Below are positions 61,218-64,000 of a stretch of DNA of 64,000 nt, in pieces. This DNA is from Kiritimatiellota bacterium B12222 (GTDB lineage: Bacteria; Verrucomicrobiota; Kiritimatiellia; SS1-B-03-39; UBA6053). The stretch is from the NCBI GenBank assembly GCA_029719485.1, contig CP120722.1, positions 1,240,001 to 1,304,000 of the forward strand, in the 5' to 3' direction. The notes beneath the pieces were generated by a model. That model was not told the origin of the DNA. It saw only the letters and a list, made by a program, of their open reading frames with translations, and made no database searches. Each line of letters begins with the position of its first letter. The first letter of the stretch is position 1. The position numbers were made by a program, and so were the translations under genes.

Positions 61218-62945
61218 ATGAATGCAGAACCTAGAGATGGTGCGCAGACCCTACTGAAATGCCTTGAGGCTGGTGGGATTGAAGTTATGTTTGGATATTC
61301 CGGTGGGGCAGCCCTGCCGATTTTTGATGCCCTCGAGACTGCGGGCACCAAAATTAAATTCGTGTTGGCCCGCCACGAGCAGGGTGCCACGCACATGGCG
61401 GATGGGTATGCTCGTGCGACAGGGAAACCTGCTTGTGTATTGGTAACCTCAGGTCCGGGTGCCGGGAATACCATCACGGGTATCATGACTGCCCACATGG
61501 ATTCGGTTCCTATGGTCATCATTTCTGGTCAGCAAGTGACGTGGATGTTGGGTAAAGATGCTTTCCAAGAAGCGGATATTTTTGGGATCACCATGCCGAT
61601 TGTGAAGCACAGTTATTTGGTGAAAGATGCGGCTGATATTCCTCGGGTAACCAAAGAAGCGATTTATTTGGCGACCTCGGGTCGTCCTGGACCTGTTTTA
61701 ATCGATATGCCCAAGAACATTTCACAAGGTCCTTGTGATGCACCTTTGGATGCTGAAATCGATTTGCCGGGGTACAACCCTGAAAAAGCCTATGAGATTG
61801 ACAGTAAGGATGTGGAAGCGGTGGCTGCGGCTCTCGCGAAATCTGAACGTCCATTGATTTTGGCGGGTCATGGTGCGATGTTGGCTCATGCGGGTCCTGA
61901 ATTAAAGGAACTGGCTGAAACGGCTCGTATTCCTGTGTGTAATACCTTGTTAGGGAAAGGTATTTTTGATGAAACCCACGAGCTCGCTTTGGGAATGTTG
62001 GGCATGCACGGAACGGCTTATGCCAATAAAGCGGTGTGTGAAGCCGATTTGATTTTCAATATTGGTTCTCGTTTCGATGACCGGATTATTGGTCAGCCCG
62101 ACAAGTTTGGTAAAAATGCCACCATTATCCATGTAGATATTGATCCTTCAGAAATGGGCAAAATGATTCAGCCTGATCTCAAGATTGTGGGGGACGCGAA
62201 AGTGGTACTCGCAGAATTGAACAAGCACATCAAAGCCTTACCGACGGAAAGTTGGTTGGCGACATTGGATGGCTACAAAAAACGTTTCCCCTTGAGTTAC
62301 AAAATTCAGGGTGGTTTGAAAATGCAACATGTCTTGGATGTGTGGGATCGTTTGACCGAAAGTAATTCGATCGTAGCGACAGATGTGGGACAGCACCAAA
62401 TGTGGTCTGCACAATTTAATAAATCCAAAGCTCCTTGGAATTGGATTTCCTCGGGCGGTGCTGGCACTATGGGCTTCGGCTTTCCTGCAGCCATTGGCGC
62501 TCAGTTGGGACGTCCGGATGATGTGGTGATTGCGGTGGTTGGCGATGGTGGTTTCCAAATGACCCTCTGTGAATTGGCGACCGCTGTATTGCAGAAGCTT
62601 CCTTTGAAAATTTTGGTTTTGAATAATCACTTCTTGGGAATGGTTCGCCAATGGCAAGAGTTGTTTTTCGACAATCGGACTTCCGGAGTTGATTTGGAAG
62701 GTAACCCTGATTTCGTCAAATTGGCTGAAGCCTATGGCGCCAAAGGGTTTCAGATTAAGCGTCCTGCAGATATTGAGAAAGTATTGACGCGGGCGTTGGA
62801 ATACACGGATGGTCCTTGTTTGATTAATTGTGAAGTGGTCAAAGAAGACAATGTATTCCCGATGATTCCTGCCGGGGCGGCCTTGGAGGATATGATCACG
62901 GAGAAACCGAAGCACCGGATGGAAAAACCCACCGGATCCACTTGA
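61218..62945 (+). CDS. ilvB: Acetolactate synthase large subunit
   Basis: 575 residues. ThDP enzymes' catalytic Glu in LARHEQGATHMADGYARATG, FAD-binding GSRFDDRIIG, and the ThDP/Mg motif VGDGGFQMTLCELATAV-LQK (read to NN). Condenses two pyruvates, or pyruvate with 2-ketobutyrate, in branched-chain amino acid synthesis. AGGAG ribosome site. First gene of the ilvB - ilvN - hisA operon. Confidence 0.97.
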   Translation: MNAEPRDGAQTLLKCLEAGGIEVMFGYSGGAALPIFDALETAGTKIKFVLARHEQGATHMADGYARATGKPACVLVTSGPGAGNTITGIMTAHMDSVPMVIISGQQVTWMLGKDAFQEADIFGITMPIVKHSYLVKDAADIPRVTKEAIYLATSGRPGPVLIDMPKNISQGPCDAPLDAEIDLPGYNPEKAYEIDSKDVEAVAAALAKSERPLILAGHGAMLAHAGPELKELAETARIPVCNTLLGKGIFDETHELALGMLGMHGTAYANKAVCEADLIFNIGSRFDDRIIGQPDKFGKNATIIHVDIDPSEMGKMIQPDLKIVGDAKVVLAELNKHIKALPTESWLATLDGYKKRFPLSYKIQGGLKMQHVLDVWDRLTESNSIVATDVGQHQMWSAQFNKSKAPWNWISSGGAGTMGFGFPAAIGAQLGRPDDVVIAVVGDGGFQMTLCELATAVLQKLPLKILVLNNHFLGMVRQWQELFFDNRTSGVDLEGNPDFVKLAEAYGAKGFQIKRPADIEKVLTRALEYTDGPCLINCEVVKEDNVFPMIPAGAALEDMITEKPKHRMEKPTGST

Positions 62946-63036
62946 TGGCGTGGGCCAGCCTGTTGTTGGCATCCTTAAATGAATGCCCGTTCACTGCGGG
63001 CACTTCTTCAACCTTTGACCTCTTTTAAAAATTTTT

Positions 63037-63585
63037 ATGAAAAATACTATCGAAACCTCAGACCGTCCGGTCACCATTACGATTCCAGAGCCTGAATATC
63101 CCTTGCACACCTTGAGTGTGTTGGTGAACAACAAGCCGGGTGTCCTGGCGCGTATTGCGCAGGTGTTTTCTCGTCGCGGATATAACATTGAATCTTTGGT
63201 GGTGAGCCCTGCTGCTGAAATGGATTTTTCCCGTATGACCATTGGTGCGCGTGGTGAAGAATCTGGTTTGGATCAGATTAAAGCCCAGTGTAATAAATTG
63301 ATTGATGTGATCAGTTGTTATGACCATACGGATGATGCCGTGGTTTCCAAAGAATTGGCGTTGGTGAAAATTTCTGTTGGTGCATCTTCTCGTGGAGAAG
63401 CCTTGCAGATTGCAGAGCACTTCGGCTGTAAAACGTTGGATCTCGCACCAGAAAGTTTGGTGTTTATGGTGACGGGTGACAGTGGCAAGTTGGATGCCAT
63501 GGTGGGGATGATGCAAAAGTTTGGCATCGTTGAGTTGGTGCGTACGGGTAAAGTCGTGATGACACGCGGCAATGGACTTACTTAA
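63037..63585 (+). CDS. ilvN: Acetolactate synthase small (regulatory) subunit
   Basis: 182 residues. ACT domain begins HTLSVLVNNKPGVLARIAQV and continues FSRRGYNIESLVVSP; the C-terminal domain reads SFVFMVTGDSGKLDA-like. Confers valine feedback inhibition on IlvB. Longer than the short IlvN of enterobacteria, closer to IlvH. Follows ilvB by 91 bp. Confidence 0.96.
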   Translation: MKNTIETSDRPVTITIPEPEYPLHTLSVLVNNKPGVLARIAQVFSRRGYNIESLVVSPAAEMDFSRMTIGARGEESGLDQIKAQCNKLIDVISCYDHTDDAVVSKELALVKISVGASSRGEALQIAEHFGCKTLDLAPESLVFMVTGDSGKLDAMVGMMQKFGIVELVRTGKVVMTRGNGLT

Positions 63586-63590
63586 GTTAC

Positions 63591-64000
63591 ATGACCCGTT
63601 TTCGTCCATGTATTGACCTGCATCAGGGTCAAGTGAAACAAATTGTCGGTGGCACCCTGTCGGATGACGGGGCGTCTCCTGACACGAACTTTGTGAGTGG
63701 GCAAGGGGCCGATTATTTTGCTGCAAAGTATCGTGCAGACGGATTAATCGGTGCGCATGTGATTCAATTGGGGCCTGGAAACCGAAAGGCGGCCTTTGCG
63801 GCCTTGAAAGCATGGCCTGATGGTTTACAAATTGGTGGGGGCGTGACCGCGGTGAATGCCGCTTCTTGGATGGGTGCGGGTGCCGCCAAGGTCATTGTGA
63901 CCTCGTGGTTGTTTGATGAGTTGCATCGTTTTGACCTCAACCGACTGAAAGCGCTTTCCGAGATTGTGACTCCTGAAAAATTGGTGGTGGACCTGAGTTG
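63591..64000 (+). CDS. hisA: Partial HisA, eukaryotic-type isomerase (5' part)
   Basis: 136 codons before the window end; starts at ATG 63591, 5 bp after the ilvN stop. Reads MTRFRPCIDLHQGQVKQIVG, then TNFVSGQGADYFAAKY, HVIQLGPGN, QIGGGVT, AKVIVTSWLF and VVDLS. This follows the eukaryotic His6-type ProFAR isomerase, recalled from the yeast protein, rather than the usual bacterial HisA. It converts ProFAR to PRFAR in histidine synthesis. The end of the gene is outside the window. Confidence 0.9.
   Translation, partial: MTRFRPCIDLHQGQVKQIVGGTLSDDGASPDTNFVSGQGADYFAAKYRADGLIGAHVIQLGPGNRKAAFAALKAWPDGLQIGGGVTAVNAASWMGAGAAKVIVTSWLFDELHRFDLNRLKALSEIVTPEKLVVDLS

Noticed and set aside
61111..61221. 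36-codon ORF overlapping the ilvB start (MLKFGKIIHFF...)
   Set aside because: No ribosome site, Phe/Lys-rich reading of T-rich leader, and ends by chance at the ilvB ATGA.

Overview
The window looks like chromosomal DNA of a Gram-negative member of the PVC superphylum, most likely Verrucomicrobiota or Kiritimatiellota. This is inferred from gene content: outer-membrane and secreted proteins, a formylglycine-type sulfatase, ThuA, DUF1961 and NamZ proteins, a PEP-CTERM-like secreted protein, a floA-nfeD locus beside a conserved hypothetical protein, RNase Y, and a HisA of the type best known from fungi and plants. No 16S rRNA or other decisive marker is present. No prophage, CRISPR array or complete insertion sequence is visible. 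The mobile signal is one RAYT gene inside a pair of palindromes, plus one scarred intergenic zone.

Layout. 1-6.4 kb (mostly minus strand): tRNA-Pro, then a tight run ABC exporter - DUF1854 - TatD - small CxxC membrane protein - copper-receptor-like TonB porin. 6.4-13 kb: a prepilin, frr, pyrH, a DMT permease, a polysaccharide tyrosine autokinase with an unusual Tyr-rich N-terminus, and hflX. 13-18.5 kb: a YlbF-like protein with a Cys tail, two secreted EF-hand proteins, a FAD oxidoreductase, and a Gfo/Idh/MocA + ThuA pair opposite an AraC regulator. 18.5-26 kb: mutS, the RAYT unit, a prenyl synthase, and an fmdB - zinc ribbon - dtd - peptidase-like operon. 26-30 kb: a large pilus-like secreted protein, a degenerate nuclease-like protein and tRNA-Met(CAT).

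30.2-39.5 kb is the accessory part: a truncated copy of a lactate/malate dehydrogenase, a DUF1961 protein, 734 bp without a gene, a PEP-CTERM-like protein, the intact dehydrogenase, a sulfatase behind a TGGAT pentamer tract, an alpha/beta hydrolase, a GH113-like gene with a related repeat on each side, and nadK behind a GATAGCG heptamer tract. 39.5-45 kb: tlyA and the nfeD - small nfeD - bactofilin-like - floA operon. 45-54 kb (plus strand): pteridine reductase-like SDR - folB - ZIP transporter, a retropepsin-like protein, thiD, comEC and a hybrid histidine kinase. 54-60.6 kb (minus): NamZ, ruvA, a thioredoxin, a lipoprotein, a 29-residue basic protein, mutL and rny. 61-64 kb (plus): ilvB - ilvN - hisA, the last cut by the window end.

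Themes that connect genes: natural transformation (prepilin, ComEC); mismatch and recombination repair (mutS, mutL, ruvA), with a MutL that seems to have lost its endonuclease residues; mRNA decay (rny plus a YlbF-like candidate partner); membrane organisation (floA/nfeD); and algal or plant polysaccharide use (sulfatase, GH113-like, DUF1961, ThuA).
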